DNA from: Defluviitaleaceae bacterium
Lineage (GTDB): Bacteria; Bacillota; Clostridia; Lachnospirales; UBA5962
DNA: 14,164 nt
Assembly: GCA_009780765.1 (NCBI GenBank)
Contig: WQZK01000027.1
Location: 1 to 14,164 of the forward strand
Direction of reading: 5' to 3'
The notes beneath the pieces are model-generated. The model made no database searches and was not told the origin of the DNA. It saw only the letters and a program-made list of their open reading frames with translations. Positions 6,319 through 13,826 of the stretch are shown here, in pieces (within the stretch, counting starts at the first letter, position 1; each line of letters opens with the position of its first letter). Made by a program: the position numbers and the translations under genes.

Positions 6319-6840
6319 ATGAAGAAAGTACGAGAAATGATTAAAAAAATGCCTATACCCGGGCATAGAATTATCAAAACCGCAATTTGTGTTGTTTTGT
6401 GCCTCATTGCATATCATTTTTTAGATCGTGATGGGCTTATGCTTGCTTTAACAGGCACAATATTTTCAATGCACGATAGTGTTGAAAAATCTATAGAGTC
6501 TGCTAAGTTTAGAATTTTAGGAACAATTGTTGGGGGCCTTTTTGGTGCAGCATTTATATCTTTGAGGCTTACATCGTCTAATTTTTGGATATTTTTACTT
6601 TTTGTATTTTTAGGAACAATAATATTTTTCTATGTTTGCACAATAGCGGGTATTAAGCAAGCTTCGGGGCTTGGAACCATTGTATTTCTTATAATCATGA
6701 TAGATGGAGGGCAAGAGCTTAGCCCAATTTTATTTAGTTTAGACAGAGTTATTGATAGTATGATTGGAATAATAATCTCTGTAGTGATAAATGTTTCCTT
6801 ATTTAGACCTAAATCTATTGACAATACTGTTGACGGCTGA
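6319..6840 (+). CDS. small ArAE/FUSC-family membrane protein (aromatic acid exporter type)
   Basis: The protein has 173 residues. After a basic N-terminus (MKKVREMIKKMPIPGHRIIKTA) come hydrophobic segments at about 20-37, 65-82, 90-112 and 116-128, with a last one near 146-163. The arrangement KTAICVVLCLIAY, then a segment around LALTGTIFSMHDSVEKS and GTIVGGLFGA matches the aromatic acid exporter type 1 / FUSC-like membrane domain seen in Bacillus YgaE-like proteins. Most relatives carry an extra cytosolic C-terminal half that is absent here. Such proteins are thought to export aromatic or other organic acids, but substrates are rarely proven. Start: ATG preceded by AGGGGTGAA. It is followed after 41 nt by a TetR gene, so both are probably one operon under the palindromic promoter. 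Confidence 0.75.
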   Translation: MKKVREMIKKMPIPGHRIIKTAICVVLCLIAYHFLDRDGLMLALTGTIFSMHDSVEKSIESAKFRILGTIVGGLFGAAFISLRLTSSNFWIFLLFVFLGTIIFFYVCTIAGIKQASGLGTIVFLIIMIDGGQELSPILFSLDRVIDSMIGIIISVVINVSLFRPKSIDNTVDG

Positions 6841-6881
6841 TAAAATCATGTTAGTCATAAAAAAACAAAAGAGGAATAATT

Positions 6882-7466
6882 ATGCCAAAATTCACGAGTT
6901 CGGAAAAAGAAAATATTAGAGAAACACTTTTATTAGAGGGTGAAAAGCTTTTTGCAAAATATGGGCTTAAAAAAGTTAGCGTTGATGAGCTTTGTAAATC
7001 TGCCTCTATTGCGAAAGGTTCTTTTTATAATTTTTACATAAATAAAGAAGAACTGTATATGGATATTATTGCAAAAAAACAGCTAGAGCTATGGGAAGAA
7101 CTTGATAAGTTTACTTTAGAAAATTCTAATATAGAGCCGCGGCTTTTAATAAAAAAAGTCTTTCTAAAGTACATACAATTTGCAGAAGAGAGCGAGATTT
7201 TAAAACAAGTAGAGTCTGGTGCTATAGATTATCTTTATAGAAAAATTCCCCAAGAAATAATCGAGGAGAAAAACTCTAAAGAAAGTGGATATGGGCTTAG
7301 TTTTAGTGATTTTGGTGTAAAATTTCGTGCTGAAGTAAATATTATTGCAAGAGCCTTAGAAGAGCTTTTTAAAATATCTGTAAATCTTTCAGAAACTGAC
7401 CCTGAAAACAAAGATGAAATCATGAATATTTTAATAGAAGGTTTTGTTATAAGAACAGTGTATTAA
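6882..7466 (+). CDS. TetR/AcrR-family transcriptional regulator
   Basis: This is a 194-residue DNA-binding repressor type. The N-terminal helix-turn-helix is clear: LFAKYGLKKVSVDELCKSA, then IAKGSFYNFYINKEELY at about residues 43-59, with the family's G-S-F-Y-x-x-F-x-x-K-E-x-L pattern. The remaining 130 residues are a helical ligand-binding and dimer domain with no conserved sequence, as expected. The start is ATG with ribosome site AGAGG at about 6871-6875. It lies 41 nt after the small membrane exporter gene, and the large palindrome upstream of that gene is its most obvious binding site. It likely represses the two-gene operon until an inducer binds; whether it also touches the peptide exporter upstream is unknown. 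Confidence 0.9.
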   Translation: MPKFTSSEKENIRETLLLEGEKLFAKYGLKKVSVDELCKSASIAKGSFYNFYINKEELYMDIIAKKQLELWEELDKFTLENSNIEPRLLIKKVFLKYIQFAEESEILKQVESGAIDYLYRKIPQEIIEEKNSKESGYGLSFSDFGVKFRAEVNIIARALEELFKISVNLSETDPENKDEIMNILIEGFVIRTVY

Positions 7467-7495
7467 TGCTTCATTACCAAAAAAAGGCAAAATAG

Positions 7496-7814
7496 TGTCG
7501 AGTGGGGCAAATTTTTTTGGCAGAGAGAAATATTTATCGTAATGGTTCTCAAATTGTCCGTGATGCAGGCCAGCACTATCCCATATATCCAGGAGTAGAT
7601 TTTTTAGAGATGCTTGGTAACCGCGTGATGGCACTGCATTTACATGATAATATTGGAAACGAGTGATGTTACAAAAACGGGCTATACTGGTGCAATTGCA
7701 ATAGAAGCCATGTGCTTCGGGTATGAGGATTTATCGTTCGAAGCGTTTTTATATAAAAAGTTTAACGCTGCAAAAAAGTTAGAGAGATTATATAAATTAT
7801 CTATCAAAGTTTAA
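7496..7814 (+). pseudogene. remnant of a sugar-phosphate isomerase/epimerase (xylose-isomerase-like barrel)
   Basis: Two pieces of one protein lie in different frames. The first (7496-7666) contains RDAGQHYPIYPGVDFLEMLG and NRVMALHLHDNIGNE, then TGA; the second (7680-7814) contains GYTGAIAIEAMCFGYE, then AAKKLERLYKLSIKV and TAA. In intact sugar-phosphate isomerases these are the metal-site strand (LHLHDN), followed after about 30 residues by the GYTG-x-(I/L)-x-(I/L)-E strand and the closing helix. The intervening loop is largely deleted, the frame shifts, and the N-terminal half is absent. The 3' end overlaps the stop region of the convergent yunB gene by 18 bp. No start or ribosome site is present, so it is not expected to give a functional product. 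The family assignment is from motif memory but fits both pieces. Confidence 0.75.
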
Positions 7815-8465
7815 ATACGTCGGTGGAACTTCTCCACTTATAACAGTATTAACGATAGAAATTTTTCTTTCGATAATAATATAGGTTTCTTGCATAGGGT
7901 TTACAATTTGAACTCTTGTTTCTACGTTAAGCCATAGCTGAAAATTAACTTGGTTTATTCCTGCGTTTTGGAAAGACGATTCGAAGTCGACAACAGCTTC
8001 ACCCATAGGGGTTACGCTTACAGGAAACCTAGGGCCCGAATTTGCAAAAATGCTCATGCCAAAAACTGCTCCAAGTGGAACATTAACTCGCTGCCTGCCC
8101 ATGTTATTTAGGCTTTCTGATATGGTAAAGGCAATTTCATTACATATTTCGTTTACCAAAACAGTGTTAACGCCAACGGCACTAATTCTGTCGCCACTTA
8201 TTGTTCTATAATAAAAATCTTCAGTTATTAAATTTTCTCTTTCTATAATGTTTCTTAAAGATTCGTTTATGGCAGCATTTACAATTGTATTTGCGTGTAT
8301 CTCGGTTGCTGCAACAACAACAGGCATGGCTCTTCTATCTAGGTTGTATATAATATAAATTGCCGTAACTATAATAATCAAAAGAAAAATAAGTGCGTAT
8401 ACTTTAAAAGCCTTGCTTTTCTTTTTTTTAATAGGTTTTCTACCTTTCAAATATTTTCTTGGCAT
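7797..8465 (-). CDS. yunB: sporulation protein YunB
   Basis: The protein has 222 residues. A very basic N-terminus (MPRKYLKGRKPIKKKKSK) is followed by one membrane segment at about 22-40 and a 180-residue extracytoplasmic domain. The pattern after the membrane segment (ATEIHANTIVNAAINESL, then RISAVGVNTVLVNEICNEI, VNVPLGAVFGMSIFANSGP and a C-terminal NVETRVQIVNP) is that of the YunB family. In Bacillus subtilis yunB is a mother-cell sporulation gene whose loss reduces sporulation; its molecular role is not settled. Its presence suggests a spore-former. The start is ATG, with AGAGGTA as ribosome site on the minus strand. It is divergent from the LCP gene, with 111 nt between them, and its 3' end overlaps the isomerase remnant. 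I could not identify a clear sigma-E promoter. Confidence 0.88.
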   Translation of the reverse strand: MPRKYLKGRKPIKKKKSKAFKVYALIFLLIIIVTAIYIIYNLDRRAMPVVVAATEIHANTIVNAAINESLRNIIERENLITEDFYYRTISGDRISAVGVNTVLVNEICNEIAFTISESLNNMGRQRVNVPLGAVFGMSIFANSGPRFPVSVTPMGEAVVDFESSFQNAGINQVNFQLWLNVETRVQIVNPMQETYIIIERKISIVNTVISGEVPPTYLNFDR

Positions 8466-8510
8466 AAATTACCTCTACTATTACAATTTTTTGAATATAT
8501 TTAATTTTTA

Positions 8511-8539
8511 TTAACAATATAGAAAAAGTATGATAGAAT
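8511..8539 (+). promoter_or_regulatory. promoter of the LCP gene
   Basis: TTAACA (8511-8516) and TAGAAT (8534-8539) are separated by exactly 17 nt, and transcription should start about 30 nt before the ATG. It lies in the intergenic region shared with the divergent yunB gene. Confidence 0.55.
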
Positions 8540-8576
8540 GTAGATTATAAGGCCAAATTTTTGGAGGTACATATTT

Positions 8577-9836
8577 ATGGTGCGTAAATTTTTAAAAACA
8601 TTTGTTGTAAGTCTTTTGGTATTTTCTATGGTACTTTTGATGGTTGTTGTTGGATATGGTGTATTTGGATCTAATGAAAATTCAGAAAATGGTGGTTTTT
8701 CATTTCGCAATATAGGTGGCTCTGTGCTTGATTTTATTGCACCTGCAAATAATGGCGAGCGTGATAATTTTCTAATAGCGGGTCTTGATGATGGAACCCG
8801 CACAGACTTAATAATGATAGGCTCGTTTGACCATGCAACAAAATCTTTAGACATAATTTCACTACCAAGAGATATAAGGGTTATAATGCCACAGGATAGA
8901 TTTGATATTTTGCGTTCGGAAGGAAGAGTTATGAATGCTGATAGAAGCATGAAGCTTAACGAAGTTCACCACCACGCAGGAAATAATAGAGGTATGGACT
9001 TTTTAAGGCTACAGATTGAGGAAATGCTTGACATAGAGCTTGACTTTTATGTAAAGGTTGACATAGATGCGTTTATTTATATTGTAGATGCTATTGGTGG
9101 TGTTTATTTTGATGTTCCACAAAGAATGTATTATCACGACCCAACGCAGAATTTACTTATAAACTTACATCCTGGTTATCAACTATTAGATGGTGCAGCA
9201 GCCGAGGGGCTTGTTAGATTTAGAACATACCAACAGGCAGATTTAAGGCGTGTAGAAATTCAGCAAGAGTTTATAAAAGCCCTTATTTCGCAAGTTTTAT
9301 CTCGAGAAAATGTTTTAAACAATGCTACTACTATAGCAACTGCGGCATTTAGATATGTTGAAACAGATTTATCGCTTACAAGAGCACTTAGTTATGTAAG
9401 GTTTTTAAATGGTTTTTCTGTCGATAATATAAATACTTACACTATTCCAACCACACCAAGGCCAAGGGTTGCAGGCGGAAGGTCTTATCTAGACCTTAAC
9501 GAAGTGCCTGCAAAAGAGCTTATTGATTTTATTTTTAGAGATGGGATTTTTTCGGAAACAACACTTTCGCACAATAAAAGAATACAGGTTTTAAATGGCG
9601 GAAATGAATCGGGGCTTGCAGCTCGTGGACGGAACATATTAGAAGAAAATGGCTATAGTGTTACTGCTATTGGTGATTTTTCAGGCGTTAGAGCAAACAA
9701 TACTAGAATTTTTGTGAACAGTTTAGGTCTTGGAGAAGATATTAGTGAGCTTTTTGAAAATTCGAGAATAGTTTTTGATCCTACGATGGATCAAAGATTT
9801 GATATTGTTGTAGTAATTGGCACTGATGGAATATAA
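8577..9836 (+). CDS. LytR-CpsA-Psr (LCP) family wall-polymer ligase
   Basis: The protein has 419 residues. A short N-terminal membrane anchor (about 9-30) puts the rest outside the membrane. The LCP domain spans about 73-242 with the family landmarks TRTDLIMIGSFD, SLPRDIRV, KLNEVHHHAG, the RFRTYQQADLRR segment (Arg214, Asp222, Arg224, Arg225) and following QQEFIKAL. These polar residues bind the pyrophosphate of the polyprenyl-linked donor. LCP proteins transfer teichoic-acid-like or capsule polymers from undecaprenyl pyrophosphate to peptidoglycan. A C-terminal LytR_C domain follows at about 334-416 (IQVLNGGNESGLAARGRNIL). The start is ATG with TTGGAGG at 8561-8567. A TagO-like enzyme, which begins the same polymers, is encoded 2.9 kb downstream. 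The exact polymer is unknown. Confidence 0.92.
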   Translation: MVRKFLKTFVVSLLVFSMVLLMVVVGYGVFGSNENSENGGFSFRNIGGSVLDFIAPANNGERDNFLIAGLDDGTRTDLIMIGSFDHATKSLDIISLPRDIRVIMPQDRFDILRSEGRVMNADRSMKLNEVHHHAGNNRGMDFLRLQIEEMLDIELDFYVKVDIDAFIYIVDAIGGVYFDVPQRMYYHDPTQNLLINLHPGYQLLDGAAAEGLVRFRTYQQADLRRVEIQQEFIKALISQVLSRENVLNNATTIATAAFRYVETDLSLTRALSYVRFLNGFSVDNINTYTIPTTPRPRVAGGRSYLDLNEVPAKELIDFIFRDGIFSETTLSHNKRIQVLNGGNESGLAARGRNILEENGYSVTAIGDFSGVRANNTRIFVNSLGLGEDISELFENSRIVFDPTMDQRFDIVVVIGTDGI

Positions 9837-9843
9837 ACTAAAT

Positions 9844-9872
9844 TTGCAATCTAATTTATATTGTGTTATAAT
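9844..9872 (+). promoter_or_regulatory. promoter of the SEC-C/sua5/phosphatase/upp operon
   Basis: TTGCAA (9844-9849) and a perfect TATAAT (9867-9872) are 17 nt apart. The start of transcription near 9879 lies 27 nt before ATG 9906 and just before the ribosome site AAGGAG (9889-9894). No terminator separates it from the preceding LCP gene, so some read-through is possible. Confidence 0.75.
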
Positions 9873-9905
9873 AATACGATTAAATACAAAAGGAGTAATA
9901 TAAAA

Positions 9906-10403
9906 ATGACTTTATACGAACAATGGTTAAAATCGGCATATGACAATAATGGAGGAGCAGTAAACACTTTCTGGAATGAGTATATGCCTAAAGAACAAGC
10001 TGTTTATGAAAAAATTCTTGGAGAAAAAAATAATGTAATTAAAGGTACAGTTGCATTTTTGGGCGAAAAATATGACTTTGAACCTCATCAAGTTTGTGGA
10101 TTTATTGATGGTATAAACGAAGCAATAGACCCTAAAGTTGATGTGGAAAATTTAGAAAAAGATACAGAAGTTGAATTTAATATAGATTTTACAATACTTT
10201 ACAAAAAAATGGTTGAGTACAAAGCAAAGCATTTATATGAATTAGAAGAGTGGAACAACATTTTTACAGAAGACGAACGCAAGATAATGTTTACTGAACA
10301 GAAAAAATCTGGAACAATTGTTAAAGGTGAGAAAGTTGGTAGAAACGACCCTTGTACTTGTGGAAGTGGGCTTAAATTTAAGAAATGCTGTGCAAATAAA
10401 TGA
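9906..10403 (+). CDS. SEC-C zinc-binding motif protein
   Basis: This gene encodes a 165-residue acidic cytosolic protein of unknown function. The C-terminus is a classic SEC-C motif: GRNDPCTCGSGLKFKKCC, with Cys150, Cys152, Cys161 and Cys162 as the zinc ligands, as at the end of SecA. The first 145 residues (starting MTLYEQWLKSAYDN) resemble the N-terminal part of small clostridial SEC-C proteins but suggest no enzyme. I chose ATG 9906 over a TTG at 9861 because the latter lies inside the promoter and has no ribosome site, whereas AAGGAG sits 11 nt before 9906. The stop overlaps the start of the Sua5 gene (ATGA), so the two are translationally coupled. The SEC-C motif often helps contact proteins or ribosomes; a role near translation fits the neighbour but is speculation. 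Confidence 0.9.
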   Translation: MTLYEQWLKSAYDNNGGAVNTFWNEYMPKEQAVYEKILGEKNNVIKGTVAFLGEKYDFEPHQVCGFIDGINEAIDPKVDVENLEKDTEVEFNIDFTILYKKMVEYKAKHLYELEEWNNIFTEDERKIMFTEQKKSGTIVKGEKVGRNDPCTCGSGLKFKKCCANK

Positions 10404-11443
10404 TTACAAAAGTAAAAAACGTTGCATCAGTTTCTCCTCAAGAATATAATGAGATTTTTAAAGAGGCTGGTGAAATTATAAGAAATGGTGGGCTAGTTGC
10501 GTTTAATACGGAAACAGTTTATGGACTTGGTGCAAACGCATTATCAGGAGAGGCTACTAATAGCATTTTTTTAGCAAAGGGTCGCCCTTCGGATAATCCT
10601 CTTATTGTGCATATAGCCGATAAGAGCTATCTCGAAAATATTGCCAAGGAAATACCTAATTACGCCAAAATACTTATAGAAAAGTATTGGCCTGGGCCAC
10701 TAACTTTGATATTTAAAAAAACTGAAAATGCTGTGCCTGATAGTGTAACGGCAGGGCTTGATACTGTTGCAGTTAGAATACCAAAAAGTCCGATTGCACT
10801 TGATTTAATTAGGTTTGCGGGCGTTCCAATTGCTGCACCAAGTGCAAATACAAGCACTAAGCCAAGCCCAACAACGGCAAATCATGTTTTTGAAGATTTA
10901 AGCGGCAAAATTGATATGATTATAGATGGTGGACAAGCCGAATTTGGGTTAGAATCTACAATCATAGATGTTTCGGATGAAGAACCCGTTTTACTTAGGC
11001 CGGGTTCTATCACTTTAGAAATGCTTGAATCTACAATCGGAAATGTTAAAATCGCCGAAAAAATTATAGATGATTCTAAACCCAAAGCTCCTGGAATGAA
11101 GTATAAGCACTATTCACCAAAGGCTGAGGTTACCATATTTTTAGGTGAGGCAAAAAGCGTTGCAAATTCTATAAAAAAATCTATAAAAAGTGGCGAAGAT
11201 ATAGGGATTATGGCAACATCACAAACTTTGGCAGTTTATGATGGCTTTGATAACGTAATTTCTGTTGGTGATAGGTTAAATCCTGAGAGCATAGCAAAAA
11301 ATCTCTTTAATACATTAAGGCAATTTGATTATAATGGTGTTTGCAAGGTTTACGCTGAAGGTTTCTCAGAAGACGGTGTTTTTCTTGCAATTATGAACAG
11401 GCTTTTAAAAGCCGCAGAATATAGGGTGATTAATGTTGAATAA
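10400..11443 (+). CDS. sua5: L-threonylcarbamoyladenylate synthase, Sua5 type
   Basis: This is a 347-residue enzyme making threonylcarbamoyl-AMP from threonine, bicarbonate and ATP, the first step of the t6A37 modification of ANN-decoding tRNAs. The YrdC domain (about 1-205) shows TETVYGLG (37-44), KGRPSDNPL (60-68), VAVRIPKSPIA, SAN (148-150), GLESTIIDVS (183-192) and LLRPGSIT (198-205). The linker APGMKYKHYSPKA (230-242) closes the active site and leads into the Rossmann-like Sua5 domain to the end, so this is the long Sua5 form rather than short TsaC. Its start overlaps the SEC-C gene by 4 nt and its end overlaps the phosphatase gene by 11 nt. The pairing with a low-molecular-weight phosphatase mirrors the ywlC-ywlE order in Bacillus and clostridia. 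Confidence 0.95.
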   Translation: MITKVKNVASVSPQEYNEIFKEAGEIIRNGGLVAFNTETVYGLGANALSGEATNSIFLAKGRPSDNPLIVHIADKSYLENIAKEIPNYAKILIEKYWPGPLTLIFKKTENAVPDSVTAGLDTVAVRIPKSPIALDLIRFAGVPIAAPSANTSTKPSPTTANHVFEDLSGKIDMIIDGGQAEFGLESTIIDVSDEEPVLLRPGSITLEMLESTIGNVKIAEKIIDDSKPKAPGMKYKHYSPKAEVTIFLGEAKSVANSIKKSIKSGEDIGIMATSQTLAVYDGFDNVISVGDRLNPESIAKNLFNTLRQFDYNGVCKVYAEGFSEDGVFLAIMNRLLKAAEYRVINVE

Positions 11444-11891
11444 TATACTTTTTGTTTGCACAGGCAACACTTGCAGAAGCCCTATGGCGGAGCATATTTT
11501 TAACAAAAAAGCTAAGGAAAAGGGCATTAATTATGAGGTTAAAAGTTGTGGAGTGGCAGCTTTTGGTAGCTCTTCTGCAAGTGAGAATGCAATTAAAGCA
11601 CTTAATGAGCTTGGCATTGATTTGTCGGTACATAAATCAAAAATGATAACACAAGAAGATATTGCTTGTGCAGATGTTATTCTGACTATGACAAACTCGC
11701 ACAAACATCATATTTTACAGTACTTTGGCGAATTTAGCAACAAAGTTTACACTGTTTACGAATATGCTCTTTCGCAAAAATCAGATATTTCAGACCCATT
11801 TATGGGTAGCATTGAAATATACAGAAGTTGCAGGGATGAGCTTAATAAATTACTGGAGATTATAATAAAAAAACTACTGGAGGAAATTTAG
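11433..11891 (+). CDS. low-molecular-weight protein-tyrosine/arginine phosphatase
   Basis: The protein has 152 residues, the usual family length. The phosphate-binding loop CTGNTCRSP gives Cys9-x5-Arg15, with Cys9 the nucleophile; the acid loop is ISDPFMG with Asp121 as the likely general acid. The Thr-Cys form of the P-loop (GNTCRSPMAE) is typical of the YwlE group, whose Bacillus member removes phosphate from arginine on proteins and so opposes the McsB kinase; whether this one prefers arginine or tyrosine cannot be settled here. The start is ATG, within the end of the Sua5 gene in another frame, preceded by AGGGTG. The gene ends one base before the upp start, so all four genes of this operon are packed without gaps. 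Confidence 0.92.
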   Translation: MLNNILFVCTGNTCRSPMAEHIFNKKAKEKGINYEVKSCGVAAFGSSSASENAIKALNELGIDLSVHKSKMITQEDIACADVILTMTNSHKHHILQYFGEFSNKVYTVYEYALSQKSDISDPFMGSIEIYRSCRDELNKLLEIIIKKLLEEI

Positions 11892-12521
11892 ATGGGAAAA
11901 TTTGTGATTGTAGATCATCCGCTTGTTCAAAACAAAATAGCTATGCTTAGAAAGACTGAAACTGGTTCTAAAGAATTTCGTGAGCTTGCTTCTGAAGTTG
12001 CCATGCTTGTATGCTATGAGGCAACCAGAGACATACCTCTTCACCAAGTTGAAATCGAAACACCAGTAACAACTACAAAAGCAAATATGATAACTGATAA
12101 AAAGTTTAGCATTGCTCCTGTAATTAGAGCAGGAATTGGCATGGTTGATGGGATTTTAAGGCTTATGCCAACGGCAAAGGTTGCCCATATAGGGCTTTAT
12201 AGAGACCCTGAAACGCTTTTACCAGTAGAATATTTTTCTAAATTTCCAAGTGATATTTGCGAGCGTGAAGTTTTTGTTATAGACCCGATGCTTGCAACTG
12301 GTGGAACAGCAGTTGCTGCTATCCAACTACTTAAAGACAAAGGCGTTAAACATATAAAATTCCTTTGCCTTTTGTCATGCCCAGAAGGTGTTAAATATCT
12401 TACTGAACAGCATCCTGATGTTGATATTTATACTGCTGCTCATGATGAAAAATTAAACGACCATGGTTATATTGTTCCAGGCCTTGGTGATGCTGGCGAT
12501 AGGCTGTTTGGAACAAAGTAG
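11892..12521 (+). CDS. upp: uracil phosphoribosyltransferase
   Basis: This is a 209-residue cytosolic salvage enzyme converting uracil and PRPP to UMP. Family landmarks are all present: ITDKKFSIAPVIRAG (67-81), GLYRDPETLLPVEYF (101-115), the PRPP loop DPMLATGGTA (131-140), LLSCPEGV (160-167) and the uracil-binding GYIVPGLGDAGDRLFG (192-207). The length matches the 208-210 residues usual for Upp. The start is ATG with CTGGAGG at 11877-11883, inside the end of the phosphatase gene. It is the last gene of the SEC-C/sua5 operon. In many clostridia rpiB stands between the phosphatase and upp; here it is absent. Confidence 0.97.
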   Translation: MGKFVIVDHPLVQNKIAMLRKTETGSKEFRELASEVAMLVCYEATRDIPLHQVEIETPVTTTKANMITDKKFSIAPVIRAGIGMVDGILRLMPTAKVAHIGLYRDPETLLPVEYFSKFPSDICEREVFVIDPMLATGGTAVAAIQLLKDKGVKHIKFLCLLSCPEGVKYLTEQHPDVDIYTAAHDEKLNDHGYIVPGLGDAGDRLFGTK

Positions 12522-12617
12522 GCAATGGTTCAATCTGCACGAGGCAAAGCCCCGCTTGATTTCACCTATTGCCTTTCGTCGAAATCAGGATTTCGACGAG
12601 TTGGCGACTTTGTCGCC
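12520..12617. repeat. three-stem structured intergenic element after upp
   Basis: Three consecutive inverted repeats fill this stretch. (1) AGGCAATGG (12520-12528) pairs with CTATTGCCT (12566-12574), enclosing an inner hairpin CGAGGC/GCCCCG (12540-12545 and 12549-12554, one mismatch) with an AAA loop. (2) TCGTCGAAATC (12576-12586) pairs perfectly with GATTTCGACGA (12589-12599) around a 2-nt gap. (3) GGCGAC (12603-12608) pairs with GTCGCC (12612-12617) around TTT. The element is richer in G and C than its surroundings and has no T tract. It could be a composite terminator, a structured RNA, or a dispersed REP/MITE-like repeat; the first stem overlaps the upp stop codon. Confidence 0.6.
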
Positions 12618-12674
12618 TAAAAATGTTAAATAAAAAAATTGAGACAAATTTGAGACTTTTGATAGGTACTTTTA

Positions 12675-12683
12675 TGTTATACT
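12675..12683 (+). promoter_or_regulatory. extended -10 promoter before the TagO-type gene
   Basis: TGT directly precedes TATACT (12678-12683), an extended -10 arrangement that can work without a good -35 box; none is present at 17 nt. The coding start lies about 24 nt downstream. Confidence 0.5.
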
Positions 12684-12706
12684 AATATTGTGGAAGGGTG
12701 AACACT

Positions 12707-13792
12707 TTGATTCCTTCAGAGATTTTTATGGAGCAACACAATTGGCTTTTATATATAGCGGCATTTGCTTCGGCATTTGGAATCGCCTTATTTACAACGC
12801 CTTTTGCAAAAAAAATATCTATAAAACTTGGCGCTATTGATTATCCTAAAAAAAGAGGTTTGCACACAAAGCCTCTTCCTAGAATGGGCGGCCTTGCTAT
12901 ATTTTCAGGCTTTATTGTAACAATATTTGTTATAATGCCCTTTCAGCAAGAATTTAGAGATAGGCAATTTATAGGGTTTTTAATAGGGGCAATTATAATT
13001 GCGGCACTCGGTGCCTTAGATGACGTGAGAAATTCAAAAGGTGGGTTAAGTGCTAAAATAAGGCTTGCAGTTCAAATACTTGCGGCTTTAATTGTTGTTT
13101 TAACGGGTACGAGGATAGATGTTTCGATGTGGCCTATGGGAGAACATTTAAGCGTTCTTTCTGCACCAATCACTATAATTTGGATTGTTGGGCTTATAAA
13201 TGCTGTAAACCTTATAGATGGTGTTGATGGGCTTGCTGCGGGCGTTTCAAGCATATGTGCTTTGTGCTTGATGGTACTTTGTATAATTACAGGTTCGCCG
13301 CTTGCAGTTGTTTTGGCTGCAACGCTTGCGGGAAGTTGCCTTGGGTTTTTACCAAGAAACTTTAACCCAGCAGAGCTTATTATGGGCGACACGGGGGCAA
13401 CATTTCTCGGTTATGTTCTTGCAGTAAGTTCGATTTTGGGTGTATTTAAATCTTATACGATACTTGTTGTTATTGTTGCTGTTTTATCTATGGCACTCCC
13501 TATTTTAGATACATTGTTTGCCATGATTAGAAGGGCTTATAATGGCAAGCATATTATGACGGCTGACCGTGGACATCTTCACCACAGGCTTATAGATAGG
13601 GGTTACTCTCAAAAGCAAGCTGTTGCTATTCTTTACGGTATATCGCTATTAACTGGCATTTTTTCAATAGCCATAGCTATTAGAAACTTTTTTGCACTTA
13701 TGATTTTAGGTGTGTTTTTCTTGGCACTTTTATGTGTTTTGTACGTATACAAGAAAAGAACTACAAAAGATACAAACGAAGCAAAGGAGTAG
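12707..13792 (+). CDS. tagO: undecaprenyl-phosphate GlcNAc-1-phosphate transferase, TagO/WecA type
   Basis: This is a polytopic membrane enzyme of about 361 residues with some ten or eleven membrane segments. It transfers a sugar-1-phosphate (usually GlcNAc-1-P) from UDP-sugar to undecaprenyl phosphate, starting teichoic acid or similar wall polymers. Motifs in order: GLHTKPLPRMGG (about 51-62), the Asp-Asp pair in ALGALDDVRN (105-106), NLIDGVDGLAAG (168-179), GDTGATFLG (227-235) and HLHHRL (290-295). Lack of MraY-specific features and the position away from mur genes favour TagO/WecA. The start is uncertain: TTG 12707 has GGAAGGGTG at a good distance, while a GTG at 12698 has that same sequence with no spacing, and ATG 12728 is also in frame. 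The LCP ligase upstream would complete the same polymer pathway. Confidence 0.92.
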   Translation: MIPSEIFMEQHNWLLYIAAFASAFGIALFTTPFAKKISIKLGAIDYPKKRGLHTKPLPRMGGLAIFSGFIVTIFVIMPFQQEFRDRQFIGFLIGAIIIAALGALDDVRNSKGGLSAKIRLAVQILAALIVVLTGTRIDVSMWPMGEHLSVLSAPITIIWIVGLINAVNLIDGVDGLAAGVSSICALCLMVLCIITGSPLAVVLAATLAGSCLGFLPRNFNPAELIMGDTGATFLGYVLAVSSILGVFKSYTILVVIVAVLSMALPILDTLFAMIRRAYNGKHIMTADRGHLHHRLIDRGYSQKQAVAILYGISLLTGIFSIAIAIRNFFALMILGVFFLALLCVLYVYKKRTTKDTNEAKE

Positions 13793-13826
13793 GCAACATT
13801 GCCAATAATCTTAGGAGGGAATTATT

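Noticed and set aside
7467..7495. Tiny frame ATGCTTCATTACC... just after the TetR gene
   Set aside because: Only nine codons to a TAG, with no ribosome site; treated as leftover sequence.
7431..7634. Minus-strand open frame over the isomerase remnant
   Set aside because: No ribosome site or recognisable content; the plus-strand reading shows clear protein motifs in the same DNA.
8501..8950. 149-codon minus-strand open frame opposite the LCP gene
   Set aside because: It is antisense to the well-supported LCP coding sequence and runs through its promoter; its translation is serine/threonine-rich low-information sequence without a domain.
9861..9905. Longer start (TTG 9861) for the SEC-C protein
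   Set aside because: The added codons lie in the promoter (-10 box 9867-9872) and the 5' untranslated region, and there is no ribosome site; ATG 9906 has AAGGAG upstream.
12698..12706. GTG 12698 as start of the TagO-type gene
   Set aside because: The only ribosome-site-like sequence (GGAAGG) directly abuts this GTG with no spacing; TTG 12707 has proper spacing. Not fully excluded.
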